The position numbers and the translations under genes were made by a program. The notes under the pieces are model-generated. The model did no database searches. It saw nothing but the letters and a program-made list of their open reading frames with translations, and had not been told where the DNA came from. This document shows, piece by piece, positions 36,788 through 43,928 of a stretch of 64,000 nucleotides of DNA. The DNA comes from UBA6663 sp044226485 (GTDB lineage Bacteria; Chloroflexota; Anaerolineae; Anaerolineales; UBA6663): assembly GCA_044226485.1 (NCBI GenBank), contig JBGAGY010000012.1:62001-126000 (forward strand), in the 5' to 3' direction. Position 1 is the first letter of the stretch; each line of letters opens with the position of its first letter.

Positions 36788-36883
36788 TGCCACGAATGAC
36801 ACGAATGCTTTCGATCGCGAGTTGTGTCGGCGTGCTTTCGCTTTCTTCGCGCCAATTCGTCACCATTCGTGTCATTCGTGGCA
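36788..36883. repeat. Family D inverted pair
   Basis: Arms 36788-36807 and 36864-36883 are perfectly complementary over 20 bp, with ACGAAT words at 9-nt intervals and 56 nt between the arms. It lies 14 nt after the response regulator stop codon. Confidence 0.9.
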
Positions 36884-36952
36884 AAACCGTCTTTGCGATC
36901 GCGCTTCAATGCCTTGAAGCTCAACCAGAGGCCCGGCGTACTCCGGCTTCTG

Positions 36953-36958
36953 TATAAT
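36953..36958 (+). promoter_or_regulatory. -10 box upstream of prfA
   Basis: A perfect TATAAT about 90 nt before the prfA start. No convincing -35 is visible at the normal distance. Confidence 0.45.
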
Positions 36959-36992
36959 AGAAGTTTGCCCAGTTCGGATGGAGTGCGTCTTG

Positions 36993-37026
36993 CGGGACGA
37001 CCGGCAAACGGGCGTCCCGTTTTCGT
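36993..37026 (+). terminator. Intrinsic terminator or attenuator in the prfA leader
   Basis: Stem CGGGACG (36993-36999) with CGTCCCG (37013-37019), inner CCG/CGG pairing, then TTTTCGTT. It lies between the TATAAT box and prfA, so it could attenuate prfA or end transcripts from the two-component genes. Confidence 0.65.
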
Positions 37027-37048
37027 TAGGTGACGGACAGAAACGATC

Positions 37049-38128
37049 ATGCTCGACAAGCTCGCCGGGATCGAAGCCCGGTTCGAAGAACTCAACCGAT
37101 TGATGGCCGAGGGCGCCAGCGAATACTCGAAGATCGCCGAGTACGCGCGCGAGCGGGCTGAGAGCGAGCCGATCGTGACGGCCTACCGCGAGTACCAGAC
37201 CGTTCTGCGCGACCTCGAAGGCGCCCGCGAGTTGCTCGAGGACCCGGCCATGGCCGACATGGCGGTCGACGAGGTGCGCACGCTCGAGGCGCGTCAGAGC
37301 GCGCTCGAGGACAAGCTGCGGATGCTGCTCGTCCCCAAAGATCCGCGCGACGACAAGAACGTCATCTTCGAGATCCGTGCCGGCGCCGGCGGCGACGAGG
37401 CCGGCATCTTTGCGGCCGATCTCTTCCGCATGTACACGCGCTACGCCGAGGACCGCGGCTGGAAGACCGAGATCGTCTATGCCAATGCCACGGGCGTCGG
37501 AGGCTACAAAGAGGTGACCTTCGAAGTGCGCGGCAAGGGTGCTTACTCGCGCCTCAAGTATGAGTCGGGCGTGCATCGCGTTCAGCGCGTGCCGGCGACC
37601 GAGTCGGCCGGGCGCATCCACACCTCGACCGCGACGGTCGCGGTGCTGGCCGAGATGGACGAAGTCGAGATCGACGTGCCCGATCGAGACATCGAGATCC
37701 AGACCTATCGGGCATCGTCGGCTGGCGGCCAGAACGTGCAGAAGAACGCCACGGCAATCCGCATTACTCACAAGCCCACGGGCCTTGTGGTGACCTGCGA
37801 AGACGAGCGCTCGCTGTCGCAGAACCGGATGCGAGCGATGACGGTGCTGCGCTCGCGCCTGTACGAGCAGGAACTCGACAAGCGGCAGCGCGCCGAGGCC
37901 GCCGAGCGTAAGGCTCAGGTCGGCTCCGGCGAGCGCAGCGAAAAGATCCGCACCTACAACTTCCCGCAGTCACGCGTGACCGATCATCGTATCGGCATGT
38001 CGAACTACAACCTGCCGGTCGTGCTCGACGGCGACCTCGACGGCTTCATCGACGAACTCGCCGCGCGCGAACAGGCCGCCAGGCTCACCGGCGAAGCCAT
38101 GCCCCTCGCGGCTGATAGCGACGATTGA
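37049..38128 (+). CDS. prfA: Peptide chain release factor 1
   Basis: 359 aa, normal RF1 length. The GGQ motif in SSAGGQNVQKNATAIR (Gly226-Gln228) triggers peptide release. EIRAGAGGDEAGIFAADLFRMY is the domain 2 signature, and the C-terminus NFPQSRVTDHRI is typical. RF1 reads UAA and UAG. The methyltransferase that modifies the GGQ glutamine (prmC) follows after a family A hairpin, the common gene order. The ATG at 37049 has only a weak ribosome-binding site. Confidence 0.97.
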   Translation: MLDKLAGIEARFEELNRLMAEGASEYSKIAEYARERAESEPIVTAYREYQTVLRDLEGARELLEDPAMADMAVDEVRTLEARQSALEDKLRMLLVPKDPRDDKNVIFEIRAGAGGDEAGIFAADLFRMYTRYAEDRGWKTEIVYANATGVGGYKEVTFEVRGKGAYSRLKYESGVHRVQRVPATESAGRIHTSTATVAVLAEMDEVEIDVPDRDIEIQTYRASSAGGQNVQKNATAIRITHKPTGLVVTCEDERSLSQNRMRAMTVLRSRLYEQELDKRQRAEAAERKAQVGSGERSEKIRTYNFPQSRVTDHRIGMSNYNLPVVLDGDLDGFIDELAAREQAARLTGEAMPLAADSDD

Positions 38129-38132
38129 TCGA

Positions 38133-38180
38133 CGACGAAGGACGAAGGCTGAACAGCCATTCAGCCTTCGTCCTTCGTCG
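38133..38180. repeat. Family A heptad hairpin between prfA and prmC
   Basis: Arms 38133-38153 and 38160-38180 are perfectly complementary over 21 bp with a 6-nt loop, built of ACGAAGG heptamers. It begins 4 nt after the prfA stop codon. No T-run follows. Confidence 0.92.
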
Positions 38181-38210
38181 CATTGATATGCTCGAATGCC
38201 ACTCGAACCC

Positions 38211-39074
38211 ATGGCCACGACGCTCGGCGATTTGATCCGCGACGCGTCGACCCGGATCCGGGCCGGCGGTGTCGACGATGCGCGGCTGACGGCGGAGGTG
38301 TTGCTGGCACACGTCCTGGGCATCAGTCGGGCTCAGTTGTTGGCTCGTCTCGAGCGTACGTCGGCCGAGGCAGAGAAGACGCAGTTCCTGATGCTGGCCT
38401 TTCGAGCCGCGGCCGGCGAGCCCCTCGCCTACCTCACCGGGCGCCGCGAGTTCCTGGGCCTCGATTTCGAGGTCACGGCCGACGTCCTGGTGCCGCGGCC
38501 TGAGACGGAGCTCCTCGTCGAGCAGGCTCTGCGCTGGCTGGGCGATCGGCCGGCGCACGTGATCGACGTCGGCACCGGTTCGGGCATCATCGCGGTCTCC
38601 ATTGCCGTCAACCGCCCTCGGGCGCGAGTCAGCGCCATCGATCGGTCGCTCGCTGCGTTGGCTGTGGCGAGGCGCAATGCCGAACGACACGGCGTCTCGG
38701 ATCGTATCCACTTCCTCGAACAGGATCTGCTCGACCCGTCCGCTTCGCTTGGCCAGGCGGATCTGATCTGCGCCAATCTGCCCTACATCCCCAGCGACGA
38801 TCTGGCCGCGTTGGAGGTGAGTCGCCACGAGCCGCGCCTGGCCCTTGACGGCGGACCTGACGGCCTCGACCTCATCCGTCGCCTCATCTCCCAATCGATG
38901 TCGTTGCTCGCTCCCTACGGCGCTCTCCTGCTCGAGATCGAAGCGCGTCAGGGCACCGCCGTCAAGGCGCTCGCATCTTCAGCCTATCCCGACGCTCGCG
39001 TGCAGGTCCTGCGCGACCTGGCCGGGCTCGATCGGGTGGTGTTTGTGGAGCGGCGAATGATGGCGGAGGCCTGA
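38211..39074 (+). CDS. prmC: Release factor glutamine N5-methyltransferase
   Basis: 287 aa. The N-terminal helical domain (MATTLGDLIRDAS to about 75) contains GEPLAYLTGRREFLGL. The SAM-binding motif is VIDVGTGSGIIAVSIA and the catalytic loop reads ICANLPYI, with NLPY instead of the common NPPY, a variant also found in real PrmC proteins. It methylates the GGQ glutamine of release factors. Start at 38211 fits the family; an in-frame ATG at 38196 is possible. Neither has a ribosome-binding site. Confidence 0.93.
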   Translation: MATTLGDLIRDASTRIRAGGVDDARLTAEVLLAHVLGISRAQLLARLERTSAEAEKTQFLMLAFRAAAGEPLAYLTGRREFLGLDFEVTADVLVPRPETELLVEQALRWLGDRPAHVIDVGTGSGIIAVSIAVNRPRARVSAIDRSLAALAVARRNAERHGVSDRIHFLEQDLLDPSASLGQADLICANLPYIPSDDLAALEVSRHEPRLALDGGPDGLDLIRRLISQSMSLLAPYGALLLEIEARQGTAVKALASSAYPDARVQVLRDLAGLDRVVFVERRMMAEA

Positions 39075-39296
39075 CCGCGGACCACCACTTGCGTCGCCTC
39101 AGACGCTGATGAATGACGACAGACCCAGGGCGATAGTTGGCTTGCCCTTCAACGTGTATTTCCGACGTTCGGCGTCGAAAGTGCCAGGCTGGCTGGAGCC
39201 GGCGGACGGGGCGCGCACGCTGCACCCGTCGCGCACACGCTGCACCCTCAACCTCTACCCATGTATCCGGGTCTCAGACTGCTCAGGCCCCTCTGG

Positions 39297-39326
39297 CCCC
39301 GCGCGTTGCGTGTCATCCAGAGCGCC
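39297..39326. repeat. Inverted copy of the family E unit
   Basis: This 30-nt stretch is the reverse complement of the tandem unit that is repeated from 39464 onward, with one or two differences. It can pair with any of the six units. Confidence 0.85.
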
Positions 39327-39352
39327 ATTGTTCTGCGCTATCAGACGCGCTG

Positions 39353-39435
39353 AATGAGCGCGAAGGATCGCCTGTCGGACTCAGTGGCTGTTGTCAGGGC
39401 CTTGTGAGCCCGACAGGCGATCCTTCGCGCTCATT
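39353..39435. repeat. 26-bp inverted repeat inside the family E region
   Basis: Arms 39353-39378 and 39410-39435 are perfectly complementary over 26 bp, with 31 nt between. The arms contain GCGAAGGATCGCCTGTCGG. The tandem array begins 28 nt further on. Confidence 0.93.
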
Positions 39436-39463
39436 TGAGTGGGTTCCGGACCGGTAGGGCTAG

Positions 39464-39636
39464 GCGCTCTGGATGACACGCAATGCGCGGGGCGCTCTGG
39501 ATGACACGCAATGCGCGGGGCGCTCTGGATGACACGCGGCGCGCGGGGGGCGCTCTGGATGACACGCGGCGCGCGGGGGCGCTCTGGATGACACGCGGCG
39601 CGCGGGGGCGCTCTGGATGACACGCAATGCGCGGGG
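39464..39636. repeat. Family E tandem array, six units of 28-30 bp
   Basis: Units start at 39464, 39492, 39520, 39550, 39579 and 39608. Each reads GCGCTCTGGATGACACGC followed by AATGCGCGGG or GGCGCGCGGGG. There are no unique spacers. The GGATGACA/TGTCATCC words recall a dispersed repeat of several bacterial phyla. Confidence 0.95.
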
Positions 39637-39796
39637 ACAGAGGGGTCTGAGTTCCATGATGATAGGGACATGTGATCGTGGCGCGGTCCTGACGCCCGGT
39701 ATCTGTCAGCCCTCGGCGGCCAGTGCCATCGCTTGCCGCTCTGTGGCTCGCTTCCCGCACACGATGGCCTGACAAGCGAAGAAACCAAACGGCCGT

Positions 39797-39890
39797 TCAA
39801 CCGTCGTCCTTCGTCATTTGTCTCCTCCATCAACTCCGAAGGAGCCGCAGCCTGCGGTCCGCGGTCCGCCGTCAACGGTCTCTCTGATAC
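39797..39890. repeat. Family A and family B fragments before the HAD gene
   Basis: GTCCTTCGTCATTTGTC (family A orientation) at about 39807-39823 and GCGGTCCGCGGTCCGCCGTC (family B) at about 39855-39874, as single arms. Confidence 0.65.
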
Positions 39891-39919
39891 ACTCAGGAAT
39901 CACCGGACAAAAGAACAAC

Positions 39920-40741
39920 ATGATCAAGCTGATTGCACTCGACATCGACGGTACATTGGTGCTTCCCGATTTGACGATCACACCCCGCGTTCAGAAAGCG
40001 GTCAAAGCCGCGATCGAACGTGGCATCGTAGTCACGCTGGCCACCGGGCGCGGAGCGGTTCCCACCGACCAATTCGCCGCCAGCCTCGGCCTGACCGCGC
40101 CCCTGGTCTGCATGCAGGGAGCTCAGATCTACGACTACCGCAAGCGCGATGTCTTGCATGAGACGTTCTTGCCCGATGGCGTCCAGGAGTGGGCTGTCGG
40201 CCTGGCGCAGCAACACGGGTGGGACCTGCATTTCGAGTCGCGCGAGTTCGTCTATCACTCCAATCGGATCGATTCGGTCGACGAGGTGCGCGAGATCTAC
40301 CGCCTCTCGAACCGCCGCGCCGTCGAAGACTTCATGGAGGACATGCCGCATCGGCCGCACAAGTTCCTGGTGGCGCTGCGTGAGCCTTCCGAGGCGCAGG
40401 CCGTCATCACCGAGTTGCGCGCTTCGGCGGCAGCAGCCGGATTCGATCTGGAGATCGTGGTGTCAAGCCCCTTCCTGGTCGAGGGTCTGGCCAAGGGCAT
40501 CAACAAGTCCATCGGCCTGATCTGGCTCACCGGGCAGCTGGGGATCGCCGCCGCCGAAGTGCTCACCATCGGCGACAACGATAACGACGTCGAGATGCTG
40601 ACCTGGGCTGGCACCGGTGTCGCCATGGGCAACGGGTCCGATCGCGCGAAGGCGGCGGCCGATTGGGTCGCGCCGTCGGTGCTCGAGGATGGGGCAGCCG
40701 TCGCGATTGAACGTTTCGCGCTCGGAGCTCAGGCCTCCTGA
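39920..40741 (+). CDS. HAD-superfamily hydrolase, Cof subfamily
   Basis: 273 aa. Motif I is ALDIDGTLVL (Asp9, Asp11), motif II is LATGRG, and motifs III/IV are KGINKSIG and IGDNDNDVEML. The cap domain at about 85-190 is the Cof/IIB type. Such enzymes are cytoplasmic phosphatases of sugar phosphates, FMN or similar metabolites; the substrate cannot be inferred. Start at the ATG at 39920, right before motif I; upstream codons come from repeats. It precedes two glycosyltransferase genes by 33 nt and may be cotranscribed. Confidence 0.92.
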   Translation: MIKLIALDIDGTLVLPDLTITPRVQKAVKAAIERGIVVTLATGRGAVPTDQFAASLGLTAPLVCMQGAQIYDYRKRDVLHETFLPDGVQEWAVGLAQQHGWDLHFESREFVYHSNRIDSVDEVREIYRLSNRRAVEDFMEDMPHRPHKFLVALREPSEAQAVITELRASAAAAGFDLEIVVSSPFLVEGLAKGINKSIGLIWLTGQLGIAAAEVLTIGDNDNDVEMLTWAGTGVAMGNGSDRAKAAADWVAPSVLEDGAAVAIERFALGAQAS

Positions 40742-40774
40742 GGCAACGCACGGTCGGGAGCGGAGAGGCTCGGC

Positions 40775-41872
40775 ATGCACCTCGCCATCGATGCCAGTCG
40801 CACGACGACGGCCCGCCGCACCGGCACCGAACGCTATGCGCTGTGCATGATTCGCGCGCTCCTGGCGCAGGAGGGCGGTCACACCTATACGCTCTACATG
40901 CGCGAGGCTCCGCCCGTTGGCCTGTTCGGCATACCGCATCGTTCGAACAAGCTGCGCGTGCGCATTGTCGGGCTGCCGCGCCTGTGGACACACGTCGGGC
41001 TGGCGCGCGCGCTTGGGCAGGATCGGCCCGACGCGATCTGGGTGCCCGCGCACACGCTCCCGCTCATCTGCCCGACCCCCGGCGTCGTCACAGTGCACGA
41101 CCTGGGCTTTCGACACTTCCCTGGCGCGCATCCCGCACAGCAACGTCGTTACCTCGAATGGAGCACGCGACACTCGGCCAGCATCGCCAAACGCATCCTG
41201 GCCGACTCGAACGCCACTCGCCACGATCTCATCACGGCGTATCGCGTGGCGGGGCCGCGCATCGATGTCGTCTATCCGGGCCGAGACGAGAGCCTGAGCC
41301 GCGTCGACCCAGGTCCTGTGCGCTCGACCCATGGCCTGCAGAAACCCTATCTGTTGCACGTCGGCACGGTCCAGCCGCGCAAGAACCTGGTGCGCCTGAT
41401 CGAGGCTCACGCCCGTCTGCGCGTGCGCTGGCCCGAGCTCGAGCTGGTGCTGGCCGGCGCGCCCGGCTGGCTGGCTGACCCGATCCTGCAGGCGGCGCGC
41501 GCCGACGGTGTGCGCGTCCTCGGCGCGGTGCCAGACTCGGATCTGGCCGGCCTGTATTCGGGCGCTGAGGCTTTCGTGTTTCCGTCGCTGTATGAAGGCT
41601 TCGGTTTCCCGGTGCTCGAGGCTCAGGCCTGTGGCACGCCCGTGGTGTGCAGCCGCACGTCGTCGTTGCCCGAGGTAGCCGGCGAGGGCGCCGTGTGTAT
41701 CGACCCGCAGGACGCGCGCTCGCTGGCCGACGGGGTCGAGGCGGTGCTGACTCACCAGGCGCTGCGTCAACGCTTGATCGAGGCCGGTCTGGCCAACATC
41801 CGACGCTTCTCGTGGGACGCCGCCGCCGCTCAGGCGCGGGCCGTGCTCGAAGCCGTGGGCGGCCGAGGCTGA
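40775..41872 (+). CDS. Glycosyltransferase family 4 protein
   Basis: 365 aa. GT-B fold: N-terminal DASRTTTARRTGTERY with a Gly-rich donor-side loop, VVTVHDLGFRHFP, then YLLHVGTVQPRKNLVRLIEA and the nucleotide-sugar E-x7-E motif in EGFGFPVLEAQACGTPVV. It probably transfers a sugar in exopolysaccharide or cell-surface glycan synthesis. Its stop is 1 nt before the start of the WecG/TagA-type gene, so the two are translated together. Confidence 0.93.
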   Translation: MHLAIDASRTTTARRTGTERYALCMIRALLAQEGGHTYTLYMREAPPVGLFGIPHRSNKLRVRIVGLPRLWTHVGLARALGQDRPDAIWVPAHTLPLICPTPGVVTVHDLGFRHFPGAHPAQQRRYLEWSTRHSASIAKRILADSNATRHDLITAYRVAGPRIDVVYPGRDESLSRVDPGPVRSTHGLQKPYLLHVGTVQPRKNLVRLIEAHARLRVRWPELELVLAGAPGWLADPILQAARADGVRVLGAVPDSDLAGLYSGAEAFVFPSLYEGFGFPVLEAQACGTPVVCSRTSSLPEVAGEGAVCIDPQDARSLADGVEAVLTHQALRQRLIEAGLANIRRFSWDAAAAQARAVLEAVGGRG

Positions 41873-41873
41873 G

Positions 41874-42593
41874 ATGCGCGCTGTCACGATCCTGGGCGTT
41901 CCGATCCACGCCGTGACCCGCGCCGAGACCCTGGCCTGGGTGGCGGACGCGGTCGAGGCGCGCGAACCCCGGCAGATCTGCACGCCGAACCCCGAGTTCC
42001 TGATGACGGCCCGGCGTGATCCGGCCTTCCTCGACGTGCTGCGCGCCAGCGACCTCAACATCCCCGACGGTGTCGGCCTGCTCTGGGCGGCGCGCTGGCT
42101 GGGCCAACAACTTCCCGAGCGTGTGGCGGGCTCGGACCTGGTCGGCGACATCGCGGCCCAGGCGGCACGTTCAGGCTGGAGGCTGTTCTTGTTGGGCGCA
42201 GCCCCAGGCGTGGCCGGGCGCGCGGCCGAGGTGTTGCGCGCCCGACATCCGGGCCTGAACGTCGTCGGCACCGAGAGCGGCAGCCCGCGACCCGAAGAAG
42301 CCGACCAGCTGATCACCCTCGTCACCGCCGCGCGGCCCGATGTGCTGTTCGTGGCTTATGGCGCTCCGGCGCAGGACAAATGGATCGCGGCCCATCGCCG
42401 GCGCCTGAATGTGCCGGTGTCGATCGGTGTCGGGGGCTCGCTCGACTTCATCGCCGGGATGGCTCCGCGCGCCCCGCGCTGGCTGCAGCGGATCGGCCTC
42501 GAGTGGCTTTATCGCCTGGCGCGTCAACCCTGGCGCGCCAAACGCATCTTCACGGCCGTCGTGGAATTCCCGCTGGCCGTGCTGCGGCAGTGA
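41874..42593 (+). CDS. WecG/TagA/CpsF family glycosyltransferase (GT26)
   Basis: 239 aa, typical length. Landmarks are ILGVPIHAVTRAETLAWV, CTPNPEFLMTARRDPAFLDVL, NIPDGVGLLWAARWLG, RLFLLGAAPGVAGRAAEVL and VAYGAPAQDKWIA. Members transfer ManNAc-type or other sugars to lipid-linked intermediates at the inner membrane face. Coupled to the GT4 gene, it points to assembly of a surface polysaccharide, teichoic-like polymer or glycolipid. Confidence 0.94.
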   Translation: MRAVTILGVPIHAVTRAETLAWVADAVEAREPRQICTPNPEFLMTARRDPAFLDVLRASDLNIPDGVGLLWAARWLGQQLPERVAGSDLVGDIAAQAARSGWRLFLLGAAPGVAGRAAEVLRARHPGLNVVGTESGSPRPEEADQLITLVTAARPDVLFVAYGAPAQDKWIAAHRRRLNVPVSIGVGGSLDFIAGMAPRAPRWLQRIGLEWLYRLARQPWRAKRIFTAVVEFPLAVLRQ

Positions 42594-42665
42594 CGCCTCC
42601 TAACCTATTACCAACCCCAACCAATGCGTTCGAACGAAAGGCGAGTCAGGCGTTAAGGTAAACGC

Positions 42666-42824
42666 ATGTTCACGCTCATCGTCGAGGCCGTCTCCGGTCT
42701 AAGCCATTCCCTGATCCAGGTCCTTGGGCAATTCCTGCGCCCGCAACCCGAGCCCGTCGTCATCGTCGACACCGTTCGGCTGTGGTCGGTACAGCAGGAG
42801 CACTACTGGGATCAGCGAGACTAG
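42666..42824 (+). CDS. Possible small protein, 52 aa
   Basis: An open frame from the ATG at 42666 (AAGG 7 nt upstream) to a TAG at 42822-42824. It starts MFTLIVEAVSGLSHSLIQVLGQFL, an amphipathic or membrane-like helix, and ends in a charged tail. About three quarters of third codon positions are G or C, like neighbouring genes. A terminator-like hairpin follows at 42882. I know no homologue; it could be chance. Confidence 0.4.
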   Translation: MFTLIVEAVSGLSHSLIQVLGQFLRPQPEPVVIVDTVRLWSVQQEHYWDQRD

Positions 42825-42881
42825 TGAGTCGGCTGGCAGCGATCGGTCCACTCGATCGGCTGCCAGCAAGATCTTCCGCCT

Positions 42882-42935
42882 GCCCTGCGCCGTCACGGCA
42901 TTCTTCTGGCCATGACGACGCAGGGCTTTCGTTTT
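42882..42935 (+). terminator. Intrinsic terminator after the glycosyltransferase genes
   Basis: Stem 42882-42895 with 42913-42926 (13 of 14 pairs), then TTTCGTTTT. Another hairpin, GCTGGCAG...CTGCCAGC, lies just before it at about 42832-42867. From here to 43028 nothing coding is seen. Confidence 0.75.
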
Positions 42936-43028
42936 GGTGCAGGAGGTCTTGCCGCGGATTGGATGCTTGAACTCCCCAAAGGGAAGCACCGAGCCAGGAC
43001 AACCGCTCCTCAAGCACATCCCAGAAGC

Positions 43029-43117
43029 GTTGCCACGAATTTCACGAATTGAGACGAATTCACACGAATGGAGATTGTTCGTGTCCATTCGTTCCAAATC
43101 GTGGAATCCGTGGCAAC
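43029..43117. repeat. Family D inverted pair, imperfect
   Basis: From GTTGCCACGAAT at 43029 to the complementary ATCCGTGGCAAC ending at 43117. Each arm is about 36-44 nt with ACGAAT words at 9-11 nt intervals; about 80% of positions pair. It is the main content of the otherwise empty stretch 42936-43208. Confidence 0.8.
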
Positions 43118-43208
43118 ACTCGCTGAATGCATCAAGAGCGATGGCCTTGGGTCGTGCCGACTGAAGGGTGAATGCATCCACTCAATCCGCGGCTAACACC
43201 GCTCGTGC

Positions 43209-43214
43209 GATAAT
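43209..43214 (+). promoter_or_regulatory. -10 box directly before the amidase gene
   Basis: GATAAT ends 6 nt before the ATG at 43221, as in several other genes here. Confidence 0.5.
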
Positions 43215-43220
43215 GCCCGC

Positions 43221-43919
43221 ATGCCGTCGAAGAAGCAAAGGGCTGCCGAGGCCGCCGAACGCTCGCGACGGGCGTTTCTGTTGACGCTCGCCGGGTTGGG
43301 CGCGGTCGGCGCCGCATCGGTGGGAGCGGCCAGCTGGCTCTTCCAGCGCCAGCCACGGATGCCGAGCGTGGCCATCGTGCCGCGCGCGAGTTGGGGCGCC
43401 ATACCGGCCGACATCGACGGTTCGAGCGAGGGCCGCTACGACCCCCTCAACAATCCGGCCGGCTACATGATCTACGACCGGCCGCTGACTGTGGCGCTCA
43501 AGGACCTGATCGTCCATCACACCGCGACGGGCTTCGAGGCCACGCCGGCCGACATCCAGCGCCTGCACATGCAGGACCGCGGCTATGCTGACGTGGCCTA
43601 TCACTACCTCATCGGCGCCGATGGCACGATCTACGAGGGAAGAGTGATCGGGGCGCGCGGCGCTCACACCGGCGGACACAACACAGGCTCGATCGGGGTC
43701 AGTCTGTTCGGGAACTTCGAGATCGTCACGCCGACGACCGCGCAGCTCGATTCGCTCTGGCGTCTGTCAGATGCGCTCTGCTACGACTACTGGCTCGAGC
43801 GCCTCGGCGGCCATCGCGACTATCAGATCGGCGCGACGGTCTGCCCCGGCGCGAATCTCTGGCCGCTCCTCGGCGACCTGGCCGGGTCGGCGGGCGTGAA
43901 GCTCGTGCACGCGGCCTGA
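43221..43919 (+). CDS. N-acetylmuramoyl-L-alanine amidase / PGRP-type protein with Tat-like signal
   Basis: 232 aa. The N-terminus has a twin-Arg-like signal (ERSRRAFLLTLAGLGAVGAAS). The amidase_2/PGRP domain (about 50-225) has zinc ligands in LIVHHTAT and in GATVCPG (Cys), with YHYLIGADGTIYEGR between. It should cleave the amide between N-acetylmuramic acid and L-Ala in peptidoglycan outside the cell. No ribosome-binding site is seen; a GATAAT box 6 nt upstream suggests a leaderless mRNA. It converges with the PuuB-like oxidase gene, 9 nt apart. Confidence 0.9.
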   Translation: MPSKKQRAAEAAERSRRAFLLTLAGLGAVGAASVGAASWLFQRQPRMPSVAIVPRASWGAIPADIDGSSEGRYDPLNNPAGYMIYDRPLTVALKDLIVHHTATGFEATPADIQRLHMQDRGYADVAYHYLIGADGTIYEGRVIGARGAHTGGHNTGSIGVSLFGNFEIVTPTTAQLDSLWRLSDALCYDYWLERLGGHRDYQIGATVCPGANLWPLLGDLAGSAGVKLVHAA

Positions 43920-43928
43920 CGGCCACAC

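Larger units (their letters stand above)
39075..39919. other. Repeat-rich non-coding region between prmC and the HAD gene
   Basis: No convincing gene in 845 nt. In order it holds a fragment of family B just after prmC (39073-39086), two direct copies of a CGCACGCTGCACCC-like word (about 39211-39248), the inverted copy of the family E unit, a 26-bp inverted repeat, the family E tandem array and fragments of families A and B near 39797-39890. Open frames through it only translate the repeats. Confidence 0.8.

Noticed and set aside
39464..39636. CRISPR array
   Set aside because: Units of 28-30 bp resemble repeat length, but they are directly adjacent with no unique spacers, and no cas gene is in the window.
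39381..39875. Protein genes across the family E array
   Set aside because: The open frames consist of translated tandem repeats (VIQSAPRAxR-like) in several frames and have no start signals.
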